From: Metallyticus violacea
Taxonomy: Eukaryota; Arthropoda; Insecta; Mantodea; Metallyticidae
NCBI GenBank assembly: GCA_030762175.1
Contig: CM060831.1
Location: 142,007,001 to 142,071,000 of the forward strand
DNA: 64,000 nt
Direction: 5' to 3'
Shown one piece after another: positions 22,710 to 33,661 of this stretch; the first letter of the stretch is position 1; each line of letters opens with the position of its first letter. The notes under the pieces were generated by a model. It was not told where the DNA came from. It made no database searches and saw only the letters and a list, made by a program, of their open reading frames with translations. A program made the position numbers and the translations under genes.

Positions 22710-23545
22710 GCACCCTGAATCTTCCAGGCTTTAAGGCCATGATTCAATAGGATTCATCTCCATCTTCCAAGATGTCCATGACTGCAGTGCATTCAGTGGT
22801 TTGCTTGATGTGATCTTAGAGATGAGATAATGACTGACTGGATGGAATTATAGGGGTGTCTGGAATTGCGCTCGGATTGGTTCACTTGGCTAAGGGTCTG
22901 GAGCTTGTAAGTGTTTCCAGCAGAATGTTGTTAACTGATTGGTTCCTGTGAAGCTGAATGTCAGTTTAAAAACACAAGGAAACCGCTTACCTCACCCGGT
23001 GTCTACAAAATACCATGCTCGTATGGTGCAGTTTGTTTGTTTAGTACCACACAGTATAGCATTACAAATGTTGCTGCCTATGTGAGACAAACAAATCAGC
23101 TGTGACTGAACATGCTATCTTAGGTGATGGGGAACGTAAAATTGGTTTTCAAGATACTAACATATTAGACTCAACACCACATTATTATCCTCGCTTATAC
23201 TGAGAGACAATTGAAATTTACAAGTATAGAAACAACTTCAACAAAAAAGAAGCTCAAATTGCATTCAGTAGGCGTTGCAGAATATTAAGACAAAGAAACT
23301 ATGTGAACCAACACCTCACCGGAAACACCCTTGAGCTGCAGCTTAGATCCAGTCCCCATAGTCAAGTGAACCAATCAGAGATCAGTTCCACAGGCACCGC
23401 CACTAATAGCATCAATGAGTCAATCACTGTCTTATATCCAAGAAGATTACATTCAGCACACCACTGAAGATGTCCACTGCGGTTGTGGATGAAACATCTG
23501 GGAAGATGTAGAAGAATCCCATTGGACCACAAACTTATAGCCCAG
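22710..23545 (+). mobile_element. Penelope-like element 6: inverted arms around an endonuclease remnant
   Basis: Inverted arms (about 22710-22970 and 23300-23545) flank plus-strand sequence (22995-23300) that encodes a decayed PLE C-terminus, including YVRQTNQ and a HREAIEIYK-like stretch near 23200. The right arm has a hammerhead motif with intact core. A PLE reverse transcriptase piece starts immediately after this arm (23560), so the two together look like the partial tandem arrangement common for PLEs. Confidence 0.7.
23459..23505 (+). ncRNA. Hammerhead ribozyme motif of PLE 6
   Basis: Core CTGAAGA (23464-23470), one unpaired T, stem II GTCCAC/GTGGAT with a TGCGGTT loop, and GAAA (23491-23494), all intact. 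The stem III palindrome reads ACATCT instead of ACATGT and the expected C is displaced, so the cleavage site appears damaged, perhaps by a 2 bp deletion. Confidence 0.6.
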
Positions 23546-23559
23546 GAGACTTATTCATG

Positions 23560-23885
23560 AGCTATTTTGAGATGCACATCACTAAGGCTTTCACCACATT
23601 TTTAAATTTGGACATAGATATGTAGACAATGTATTTACCATTATAAACAAAAAGCATATGGAAGATGCGCTAAAACTTTTGAACCTGCAAGAGCCTACAA
23701 TTAAGTTCACTGTCAAAACAGATAATATGTTGCCCTTTTTGGATCTCAATAATAAAATGTAGTAATAAACTTGAATTTGGCATCTACAAAAAGGACATGC
23801 TTACAGACAATTATATCAAAGCTCATGGTTTCAATCCAATATCACATAAGGAAGCAGCATTCAACAGCATGAACCTTATCTTCTT
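23560..23885 (+). mobile_element. Penelope reverse transcriptase fragment (PLE 7)
   Basis: In shifting frames the plus strand encodes FRHRYVDNVFTIINKKHMED, a YVDD-type RT active-site motif in which the second Asp is Asn, then LLNLQEPTIKFTVKTDNMLP and FLDLN, then LEFGIYKKDMLTDNYIKAHG. It stops abruptly after NSMNL. It is likely joined to PLE 6 as a partial tandem copy. Confidence 0.75.
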
Positions 23886-24486
23886 TTCATTTCCTTAATG
23901 TTCTGATGGAAATGCTCCCCTTGTTCTTTGCGCACTTCATTAAGATTGTTGAAAATAAATCTTAAGTATAATTTAGAAAATACAATTTTAAGCCCATCGC
24001 TTTAATTTCTGTATCATATTCCAACTATATTTACATAATCACAGTTGTTATAGTTTTCTATAATTTTGGTTTTTATACTTTAGAAGAAAAGCCATGAATC
24101 CCTCTCAGTTTCACTGACTTCATGTTGCAATTTTTCATCTAACTTTACTTTCCTTATATAAGGGACTACAAGTATGCCCTCTTTTAATTTGGTTTTTCAT
24201 AGTTGAGGGAACTGATCTATAAATGCAATTAAAGCAATTTGCATTTTTAGTAAAACTTTTAGCAAATTTTTTCATGATGCCTACCAGAGGCAATTCTAGC
24301 CAAGGATCAGGTCCCCCTCTTTTTTATGAAATAGTTTTAAAAGTCCCTAATCATTATTTCAATAAATTGACATAATTTATTTATATAATATTTTTATAAT
24401 TTATAGCCTTTTGTAATTAAACAATAATATAAAACAGTTTAAAAGTAACATTTTTAACTTGCATAAATGCATACTACAATCAGCAT

Positions 24487-24528
24487 AATGACTAATGATA
24501 TGGATTGTTCTCCATATCATTAGTCATT
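24487..24528. repeat. Perfect 18 bp inverted repeat (hairpin)
   Basis: AATGACTAATGATATGGA (24487-24504) is followed by a 6-base loop TTGTTC and its exact complement (24511-24528). No T-run follows and no neighbouring gene explains it. Confidence 0.9.
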
Positions 24529-24559
24529 AACATGTCTTTATGGAGTTCATTTTAGGCCC

Positions 24560-25385
24560 AATTCTGTACTCACTTTTTCTAGATCTGTTAGCATTTGCCA
24601 TTTGCGCTATCAAGACTTGTCTGCAGGATTAGTGATGGGTTAGTGTTACTCTGTCTATGTTGATTCCGTATTCGTTTTCCCATTCCAGTTTGCGGAGTTG
24701 ATTCTCCAGTATGGTTCGATGATAACGGCTACCCCTGTTTTTATACATCAACCAAGAAGGAAGTTCTTTCCGACTCAGTTTGATTCTTGCATGGCTTTAT
24801 TGCAGAGTTTTGCAAATATTCTGATATGTGGTCCATCTGTACTTTCCAGACAAATTAGTGCTCCACTGAGTCAAATGCCTTGGTGTAATCTTTCGTAGAT
24901 TACACTGCTATGAATATTTTTTATGTTGTACTCCTGTGTTTTTTTCTATTAATTGGTTTATCAATTGAGGTGATCTATCGTGCTATAAACTATCTGAAAC
25001 CCAGTTTATTCTGCCAGTTGCTGCTCATCAAATGTTTTTTTTAATTAGTGTGTAATGCCCGTTTTTACTATAGAGGCACCACAGGTGGTTGTCTAATGTT
25101 CTTTTTAGTCTCCTGGTAATGATTTTCATGAATATTTTATACATGTTCAGCATCAAGCTAATCAGCCTGTCATTTTTTATCTCATCTCTTGCTCCCTTTT
25201 TATGTAGCAGTATTATTATACCTGGCTTCCATTCCCTAGGAATTCAGTTTTCAGTATTTTATTAAATAATTTAATCAGTGGTTCTGTAAGTTCCTCATCC
25301 TCCATTTTAAAACGTTCATTAAGCATACCGTCATCTCCTGGACTTTTTTCATTCTTCGCTTCCTTGATGGTTGTCCTTTAGTGGT
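24560..25385 (-). mobile_element. LINE reverse transcriptase remnant (RTE-like)
   Basis: Minus-strand translation in several frames gives the ordered motifs of a non-LTR retrotransposon polymerase: EAKNEKSPGDDGM, then FKMEDEELTEPLIKLFNKIL (about 25260-25370), TGFQIVYSTIDHL (about 24965-25010), YTKAFDSVEH (about 24860-24890), and a decayed ADD-box region (about 24590-24640). The wording of these motifs fits RTE-type LINEs. The catalytic FADD box is lost and stops are frequent, so it is dead. A SINE A tail fragment may sit at 25046-25092. Confidence 0.75.
25046..25092 (-). repeat. SINE family A tail fragment
   Basis: On the minus strand it reads CACCTGTGGTGCCTC then TAGTAAAAACGGGC, the same 3' end as the other family A copies. 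Confidence 0.4.
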
Positions 25386-25694
25386 TCCTAATTTTTTTTT
25401 TTTTAATAAAATTGATGATTTAGTTCTGTAATATTGGAGCCATGGTGCATGCTGCTGTATGAGTACTCTAAGGAACGTATTTGGGAGTCATCTTGGCCAT
25501 GTTGATTCCAAATTTGTTGGTTTGTGATTTTTCCTCTTGAGATATTCAAAACACCAAGTGTTTGGTTTATAACCAGATGAATTGGACACATTAAAGCAAA
25601 GAATTAGGGATAAAATTCATGCCATACAAGCAGCCATATGTATAGGCTTCATGAAAAATGTTCTAGGCTGAATGAGTGCATCGATCACATCCTT

Positions 25695-25770
25695 AAAAAA
25701 TCTTATTGACCCTGGTTCTAGGAGGCAAGTAAGGTCACCACTAGGCCACCAGGAAAAATGCCAATGGCTG
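25695..25770 (-). repeat. tRNA-derived SINE head, degenerate
   Basis: Minus strand CCTGGTGGCCTAGTGGTGAC followed by CCTAGAACCAGG resembles the A-box and B-box spacing of SINE family B (compare 27440-27505). No body is recognised. Confidence 0.4.
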
Positions 25771-26399
25771 AGTCAGCCTGTGTTCTATTGACTACTTCCG
25801 ATGTTTTTATTGTTGTATTTTTTATTTTATTACTTTTGCTCTTTAGCTCAGTCGCTTAGAGTCTATGATAAATGTTATGTTTACAAATTCTGCCCTGTGC
25901 CTCCAATGCTCTTCCGCTGCAACCTCCCAAATGTTATTGAAACTAAAGGACCTAACCTCGTGCTGAATGTGAACTTTCGAGTCTTCTATTTTCAGGATGA
26001 ATATATCAAAACAAAGTTGCATTGTGTATTGAATGAATTGTAGTATTTTCTTTTACACAGTGTTTTTATGATTTTATTAATCAAATTAAACAGCTCAATA
26101 AGCAACACTTCATTCCCTTTATTTTTATACTATAATATATGCACTGCATATATGTATATGTATATGCACAAAATTGATTGAGAGGAAAGAAGAGGCCTAA
26201 GGCCTTAACTCTGCCATTATAAATGAATAAATATAAACCCAGTAATCGCATTTTTATTTTATTTATTTATTTATTTATTTTTATCATTACGGGGTATTTT
26301 CACTGAAAATTGTTGTGTCCCAATCCTATTTTTAAAGAGAATTGCTGCTGATGATCGCTAATAAGGAGAATGTCGTCATAGGCTTATATTTGATCATCT

Positions 26400-26740
26400 G
26401 TTATTATTTCAAAAATACTTTGAGTACTTCGTGACACCTGCTATCCTTCACTGAAGTTGCAAGGCATCCAGTGAGAAAAAAAATCTTAATAGTAAGTATG
26501 TACAATTTATGAAAAACTTCTTGATCCAATATTAGGAGATGCCCCAATATCGTTTGAATCAATCGGGGGTCTTCATGCATCATCTTCTCCACAACAGCAA
26601 TTTTTGCTGCAGTCACTTCCGTCAAAGTTCTTCCACTTCTTTCTTCGTCTTTAAAAGATGTCCAGGCCCTGTAACTCACGAATTGTCGCTAGGCAGAAGG
26701 TTCCGCGAGTGTTCACCATGCAGTTTATGATAAGTGTTGT
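26400..26740 (-). pseudogene. Mariner-like transposase N-terminal remnant
   Basis: Minus-strand frames encode HGEHSRNLLPSDNS, then RAWTSFKDEERSGRTLTEVT, then AAKIAVVEKMMHEDPRLIQ, the linker and second HTH of mariner (SETMAR-like) transposases. The rest, including the DDD catalytic domain, is absent. Frameshifts disrupt the reading frame. Confidence 0.65.
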
Positions 26741-27275
26741 AATTCTTGGGCATCAAGAAAAAATAGCACAAAAAAAACGGAAGTCAATCAACTCTTCTCA
26801 GTACATGGAACATATTCTCGACAGAATGGTAACAATGTTTTGGCTAACACGGTACTTATGGACTATTCAAAAGAAAGTGGAATTTAAGGACAAAAGAAGG
26901 CTATGAAGGACAGCTAACTTTAAAGTAAAGAACATACTTAGAGCAAGGACGCCCTCTTCTGTTATAATAATCCTCCGGCATCTCCTGATAGACATCGGAG
27001 GATTTGATGGAGTTTTAGCTTCCTCCAGCAAGCCGGCTATTAGGCTTATTGTGATACCCCGTTGGGAGGGAGGCCTTCATTGTTTTCACAAATCTGTTCC
27101 TTGTACAAGTTGCAGTCTTTTGGTTCCAATGTTGGCGTCCTTTCCCAGATCTTCCGTGGTTGTAGAGAGAAAAGTCTCTTTCCAGGATTGGACACCCAAA
27201 CAGGATATGCGAGGAAGATTCCTCGTCTATTTGCACATTCTGCAAGTGGGATCATCTTAATAGAGTCCCGCATTA

Positions 27276-27507
27276 CGATTTTTTTTTTTTTTTAATTTAA
27301 GGACGCTCATTAACTCTTTTAGGCTTGAGGTTCTTTTTCGTGCCGTAAATGTACGACACGGGACCCACGGCTTCACTTCCCTTCCGAAGGAAGCCATACT
27401 TAGGATTTTTACTCCCGAAAAAATTCATCGATTCTGGCCGGGTTTGAACCCGCGACCTTGGGCTCAGAAGTCAAGTATGGTTACCACTACACCACCAGGA
27501 TCGACAG
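27276..27507 (-). repeat. SINE family B, inserted in the LINE copy
   Basis: On the minus strand a tRNA-derived head (CCTGGTGGTGTAGTGGTAAC, then GCGGGTTCAAACCCGGCC as B box) is followed by a unique body with CCTTCGGAAGGGAAGTGAAG and GTCGTACATTTACGGCACG, then a tail ending in an A-run (T-run 27280-27295 on the plus strand). Related copies are at 57790-58050 and 38858-39060. This is the most complete copy. Confidence 0.8.
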
Positions 27508-27536
27508 ATTTTTTTGAAGTGTCCATGTTTAGTAAT

Positions 27537-27600
27537 TATCACGATTACTTTATTCTTCTTCTATCTAGTTGCAGAACTAGATAGAACAGTAATCGTGATA
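27537..27600. repeat. Compound hairpin inside LINE copy 1
   Basis: Two nested perfect 12 bp inverted repeats: TATCACGATTAC/GTAATCGTGATA outside (27537-27548, 27589-27600) and TTCTATCTAGTT/AACTAGATAGAA inside (27559-27570, 27575-27586). The other LINE copy lacks it. CTTCTATCTAGTTG recurs in direct orientation just downstream (27616-27629). Confidence 0.85.
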
Positions 27601-28139
27601 TTCGTGAGAACTTCCTCTTCTATCTAGTTGTCGAAAAATTATTGCTAGGACCTAGGATAAATTTCCTAGTTTGGATTTTGCTAGAACAGATTTGTCACTT
27701 TAACTGATGTTTATCCCCATTCCATTTTTTAACCGCGGTCTTAGCAGTACGAATTCCGACCACGGGCTTAGGACCATATAAAGGTGTATCAGCACCCCTT
27801 TTTGCCAACCGATCTGCCATTTCATTCCCATAAATGTCCTGATGCCCCTGTACCCACCGCAGTTCAAGCCTGTGTTGGGATGCCACGGCAGACGGGGCAT
27901 TTTGGCATTCTCTTACCAGTTTAGATTTCACCTGGTCGGAGGAAAGTGCTTTTAAGGCACTTTGACAATATAATCAATTACGGAACGTCGTTAGTTTTTC
28001 CTCTTTTCCAAGTTATGGTTTGAGCTCTAATCCCAGTTCCGGTTTCATAGATCCCTGCAGCATTTGCCCATTTGGCCTGTAGACTGTAGTTCATAACTAC
28101 TCTCGGGTACATTATTCTGTCAATTGTATTTTATTCATG

Positions 28140-30760
28140 AGTTTACATTCAGTAATATGGGTATTCCATTACGTTATATATTTTCAATGTTGTATCTTTC
28201 CCAACCTAATTTTTAAAAGTTGTGCAGTTCCTAATCTGCCTTTAAATTCGTTTACTTTATCTTACATATCTGTTAAATAACATGTATGGTACAGCCTAGA
28301 TATTTAAAGTTATTCTAAAATATTATTTTCTATCAATCTTATGTTAAATTTCCGTCTTTTGCATTTCATTGCGTAAATAATAAAATGAAATGTCTATTAT
28401 TTGTCCTTCCATTTATCTGCAGCCAAATGATGTAGATGTCTCTGATCGTGTTTGTAAACAGCGACTTCAGTTGTTTATTTAAGAATGTGTGTGAACCATG
28501 CCAGAATATTAAAATATACGCATGTAAGTAAATTAATAAGTCTTTATTTATTATTCTATTCGCGAAATAGCCCTATCAATTATCATACAAGTATCGTAAG
28601 TTTATTGACAAACTGAAAAGTTGACAACAAAACTTAATGTTTACACAATAGTATAGTGCCACAGTAAACGGAGAAAGCTTACGTCGGCACCTTTGATGTT
28701 CTATCGCCGCAACGAACAGTTGTTAAACGCAGATGTTCTTTAATTAAAACATTAACAGTAATGAAAATATGCGTTTACTTTTCAAAATTAACACGAAATT
28801 CCAGTGATTGTCACTGAAACGAGAGGCATTGGTGCAGAACACCATATTAATTGAGGTGGATAAATCTTGATTTTTGTTTACTCTGATTTTAGGTTTTGCT
28901 TGTTTGCTGATTGTTTCGGAATGAGAGTCAAGCATTAAGTATTTTTCACCTAAATCCTCACGTTACTCAACTGAGAAAGTATAACGTTTCTGAATTTTAC
29001 CGGGATACAAAAATGAAATAGTTGGCAAATAACTGGCGACTTAGCTTAGTTTTATAATTAAAGTAAATTACTGATCTCTGAAGACCGCATATTGTGTTTT
29101 CCGCGCTTTATAGTAATTTCACCACATACTTATTACCCGATAATCGAAGTTAGAGAAGGACAGAAGAATATCGTAAAAAATGCGAGTTGTGTTCTGCAAA
29201 GAGATTATAAAATAAATCATTATCCAATTGCAAATTTCAAAGCATCTTTATTATTTTTCTATATTAATTTTCTTGAATATAGAAAATATTCAATATTATC
29301 GTAAGTTATTCTTGGCACAGTGTTTTGCCTCATAAGAACAAGCTAACATAACCTGAAATAATAATAATAAGAAGAAGATGAAAAATTACCAGATTTGCTT
29401 TAGTATCAGTATTAATTATTTATTTTTCTTTAACATTTTCCAATATTGGAATTGCTTGAACTTGGAATGTCTAGGGTCATTTGGTTCAGAATTATTAAGA
29501 GGAATTCGATTCGTGTTACATTTTGTATTATAGCCTTTAGAAAAGTTTGCGCCGTCTTTTATGCAAGGAGAGAGTAGTACTAACATAATCGCCAACCACT
29601 AACAAATTGGTAACTACTTTAGCGCAAATAGTAAATATTTCAGTGTGCTTGCATTCGTAATAAGTAGATATGACACGCATGCCTAATTGCTGTTTTATTT
29701 ATTAAAAATGTAGAAATAAATATCCTCGGTTTATATTTAATTATGCAGAGCCATCTGAATGATAATACAGGTGGAATTCAATTCTGCGAAATAGCCAAAC
29801 CGTCCCTAGTACATCTTAAATGGTGGTATTGCCTGCGCTTCTGTTGTTTTGCTACTCAGTGAACGGATATAAAGCATGTTTGCACTTGATGTAAATAAAA
29901 GCCTAGCAACATTCATCAAGGTCTTTGCCGTAGTAAATGTGGGTACCATCATGATACTGTCAACGTATTGATCAATTGTTTGTATTGTTGATGGGCACAT
30001 CTTTGCAAAGTTTTCTACCTGGCCTACTCCCTATAATGGAAAAAAATTAAAGAATTTATACACAGGAGTATAGAAAGCTATTCTAGGCTCGTTTATAATA
30101 TCCCTGTTAACAATGCGTTTAATGTGTTAATTGAATATTATTTTTCAAGGTGCTTGATCTGCTAAAACACTTTTTCAGGAGAGCTAGAAGGCTATACTTA
30201 TGTATAAAAATTAACTCTTAGAACGACGCATAGTAGGCGAAAATTTAAACCTAGTGAGATATGATCCTAATTTTCACTTCATGATTCGAACTATTTACCA
30301 TTAATACTTAATCACATATGGCCTCTAGCTTCCCAAAATGAAAATAAGGTGCAAACGTTTGTCTTCTATGAAGTGGTATAGGGACTAGAATACGCGATTT
30401 ACAATATTGAAATCTGACCCTGAACATGTTTCCTTTCAATAAAAGCACAATAACATGTAATACTAAAACAAATCTAGTATTGCTCACATCTTTAGGATAT
30501 TAGGTATTTGTCAGGTGAATATTAACACCATAGCTTGTGCTGAATTGAAGCTAATCGATTTTCATATTTACCAGTTTTTCTAGCCATACTTAACAAAGCA
30601 CATTTGAAACAATACTAATACTCTGCATGTTTTGTTGTAATTAAAATAATTGGACTCGTTTTTTGTTTAGTTCAATGAACTCTAGTTTCTGTCATCGTCC
30701 ATTTGAACTTAAATACAGAAAAAAAAATCTTTAAGTGGAAGCATGTGATGGAAGCACATT
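28140..30760. other. AT-rich sequence with no recognised gene
   Basis: Only short open frames without recognisable domains, for example 29806-30000 on the minus strand, which I do not recognise. No repeat shared with the rest of the window was found. Confidence 0.4.
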
Positions 30761-30780
30761 TAGTACTTTTTTACCAATAC

Positions 30781-30876
30781 AAGAAGAAGAAGAAGAAGTG
30801 GCTAATCAAGTCAATAACAAGAATCTACTAAGAAGAAGAAGAAGTGGCTAATCAAGTCAATAACAAGAATCTACTT
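30781..30876. repeat. 46 bp tandem duplication with AAG microsatellite
   Basis: AAGAAGAAG..GTGGCTAATCAAGTCAATAACA..AATCTACT occurs twice in a row (the GTGGCT start is at 30798 and 30844, period 46). The AAG run is probably the point of slippage. Confidence 0.9.
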
Positions 30877-30893
30877 TTCAGCAATTTACGTGC

Positions 30894-31125
30894 TTTTTTT
30901 TTTTTTTTTTTTTTTAATTTCTATTTTTATCATGGCAATAACGTTCCTTTCAAAACGATTTTATCCATCACAACAAAAAAGAGCATTGACTTTTATAGCT
31001 GAAATCGGACCAAGAAGGAGAAAATGACGACGTAGTTTGCTGACGTCACGATAATACCCAGCAAGAAATGCACAAAGATAGCGGGGCATTAAGGAGGATT
31101 TTTATTTATTTATGGACGCTCTTTA
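30894..31125. repeat. T-run and SINE B tail fragment
   Basis: A T-run of about 22 bases lies at 30894-30915. At 31096-31125 TTTATTTATGGACGCTCTTTAAAC matches the 3' end of SINE family B. The sequence between them is unassigned. Confidence 0.45.
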
Positions 31126-31129
31126 AACA

Positions 31130-32395
31130 TTAAGGGGGAGGGTTAAGGCGTAAACCTAGGGGGAAAAAATGGAAATTTCTCAATCAGGACCTCCGCTGGC
31201 CTTCTATCCAGTGATAATGTAGGATTGGCTGAAAAATAAAGGAAAACCGCTAAAAGTGATGCATATAGCCGCCCTGGTGGGAAAAATGGAAGACGTGCAA
31301 GCGAACATGCAGGTATGAAATTGTGCATAGGTCTAAGGGACCACGATCTCCAAACTGTTCACATCGTGCTATAATAATGTCTCCCCCACTCTGATATTTT
31401 AGGTAAATTTAAAACCACGTATACGGACGTTCTTTACTAGTCTTTTCCCTCCAATGCTCTATTTATTGTTCCGCAGGCGGCTTGGAATTTCTGCATTTTT
31501 GTTCTATGACTTCATAGTTAATAACGCAGCTCAAAAATGTAAAATGAAATACTTGCTCCACTATTTGATCATTGATTAATATTTACGTCGAAGATATTTC
31601 CTTGGAATGTTTTTTTTACGAACATTTTAAAGTTGTGTCGTTTGCATATTTGACTTAATTTTTGGAAAGCCTTTTGCAATACATTTTCATTATGCTATTA
31701 ATATTTAGTCATCTGCAAAAATAATTAGGATATTTAAAGTAATATTATTATATTTTTTAAATTTTTATAAACTCTTTAGCTGAAATTTGGAAATAGATTT
31801 ATTTGTCGATCAAGTAAACCACGGCTATGATTTTTCAAATGATGGTAATACTGCTCGTGAGCAGTGCGCCTCCATTAATATTGGATATTAATGGTATAAG
31901 CGAAGAGTTGATCAAAACATTTGGAATCGTTCGAGCTATGAACAATATGCATTAGCCAGTTTATATTTAAATCATTGTTACTGGTTCTTTATGCCTCCAT
32001 ATTCGGTCAATTTGATTCATGGCTAAGAACTCAAGTGACAATGTCCTATTGGTCAATTTTGGGAAGAGGCCCAAGAAACGAGAAACAAAGCGGTTGCAGA
32101 TCATCCTGTCAGAAGACCATGGAAGATTTAATAAATATGTTACTGTTGACATCCGACCCAGTTTTATCACTAACAAGGCCAATCCCGTGCATTAGCAAAC
32201 AAAAGTTTCAGCTTATGTTCAGAATTTTCCGGCTCAACCATAATCGGGCGGTTTAAAAAGCACCACGAATAGGGTGGTAGCAGTGATAAACGTAATGAAG
32301 ATTCCAACAGTTTAAGGGCCTGGAGAATTTGACTGAGTCAAAAACGTCATTTAAATTATAATATGTATATTTTCTTTCTAATGCCGCCACTGTCC
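31130..32395. other. Unassigned sequence
   Basis: No gene is supported. A stretch at 31975-32256 gives 93 aa with weak likeness to a DNA transposase; it is treated as unproven. Confidence 0.35.
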
Positions 32396-32397
32396 AT

Positions 32398-32510
32398 TCA
32401 TATACCCCCCTGAATAAACTTCAATCAGGAAAGGGACCCAATCGGGAATCAAACAGGTCCTGTCATGTAGGAAGCAGGAATGCATAACTAGACCACAGCG
32501 GTGTTCCATA
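32398..32510 (-). repeat. tRNA-derived SINE fragment (another family)
   Basis: On the minus strand CACCGCTGTGGTCTAGTTAT (A-box-like) is followed at normal spacing by CCTGTTTGATTCCCGATTGG (B-box-like). The head differs from families A and B. Confidence 0.45.
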
Positions 32511-33424
32511 TCTTTATATTATGTTTCACATTTTTATTTAATTAACATCCGTTGCGTAAATATAATCTCTATGCCCATATTTTATAATGTAAATAATTCA
32601 CATTAAATAATAATAATAATAATAAATATCGATGAAGTAGATATGTAAATAGATCACCAAATAGTAATGTCGGGCTAGTTTTCGACCATTGTGCGATGTT
32701 GGAAGACATATCAGAATGTTCTTCAGTAAAAGTGTACTTTGACCTCAAGTTTAAAATATCAACAAATCAACTGTTCAATATTGTGGACTAGTGCCCTTTT
32801 GTTTTCCTTCCCTCGTTTATTCTTCATTTCAGTCGTGTTTCGTTTCTCCCTAAAAATAATAAATATTATTCATTTTAATATATGAAATTAAACTTTTTCC
32901 CTATAGTATAGAGCTAAATATTCTCTCTTTTCAAAACTAATTTTCATTCCATCTTGTATTCTATTTAAATAATAATTATAAAACAGTTGATTTTAAGTTT
33001 ATTATTTTACAATCTTACCTTTTAGATTTCCAAGTTAAAAATACAAGTCTAAGTGAGATTGACTCTAAATCCAGAGCTTTGAAATGTTTTTGAAAGACGA
33101 AGTTAACGCAAATATCTACCGAAATTAATGTATTTTTAATTCGATGCCCCCGTTAACCCCATTCTAATCATTGCTGTGGAAGTTAAATCAAACTTTTCAG
33201 AGAATTGACTCTAGAAAAGAATTATGACAAACGATGTTCTGTGACGAACAATAAGGCAATAAAGGGAAATCAAAGAAACCTGTGTCGTGATTTGTACACA
33301 GTGATTTATAAAGTTATAACTCAGATACTGCATTGTCTAGTTCCAATTAATCAAATGAGTTCACGGTTATTTGTGATTGGAACACTACAAACGGAAACCA
33401 TTCTACTACTAGTGAGATGACGTC

Positions 33425-33535
33425 ATAACCAGGCGCTTGGTGCACGCTATGTGTTGCCAGAGAGGTGCGTCTGTCAGTAGGAAGGTGGCCGGCGCGCGGG
33501 ACGCCCAGCTGGGAAATGGCGCGCGCTGTTGTTAA
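33425..33535 (+). promoter_or_regulatory. GC-rich, CpG-rich segment upstream of the C2HC gene
   Basis: GCGCTTGGTGCACGC, GGCCGGCGCGCGGGACGCCC and GGCGCGCGCTG cluster here, in sharp contrast to the AT-rich surroundings. It ends about 130 bases before the start codon at 33662. A promoter or 5' UTR role is inferred from position and composition. Confidence 0.45.
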
Positions 33536-33661
33536 CAACACAACACCTGAAGTTCTTTTTATAGATTATAGCTTTTGTTTACAATAGTGATACATGTTAG
33601 TTTAAAGAACCTGAAAACTTAATAGCAATGACAAGTGACGGTATAAATAACTCGTAACAAG

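Larger units (their letters stand above)
26950..28135 (-). mobile_element. LINE 3' part with RNase H domain, copy 1
   Basis: Minus-strand sequence encodes RNase H motifs (LELRWVQGHQDIYGNEMADR then LAKRGADTP, about 27720-27880) followed by a cysteine/histidine knuckle (CANRRG..SSHILFGCPILERDF, about 27160-27235). The 3' untranslated part ends near 26950. The same arrangement occurs at 49275-50100 in the same orientation. This is the C-terminal end of a Jockey/R1-type LINE with RNase H. It is interrupted by a SINE (27276-27507) and by a hairpin insertion (27537-27600). The polymerase is missing. Confidence 0.8.

Noticed and set aside
31975..32256. 93 aa frame with TRPIPCISKQKFQLMFRIFR, possibly piggyBac-like
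   Set aside because: Only one short segment resembles the family, no catalytic Asp context or TTAA-flanked ends are visible, and an equally long frame exists on the other strand.
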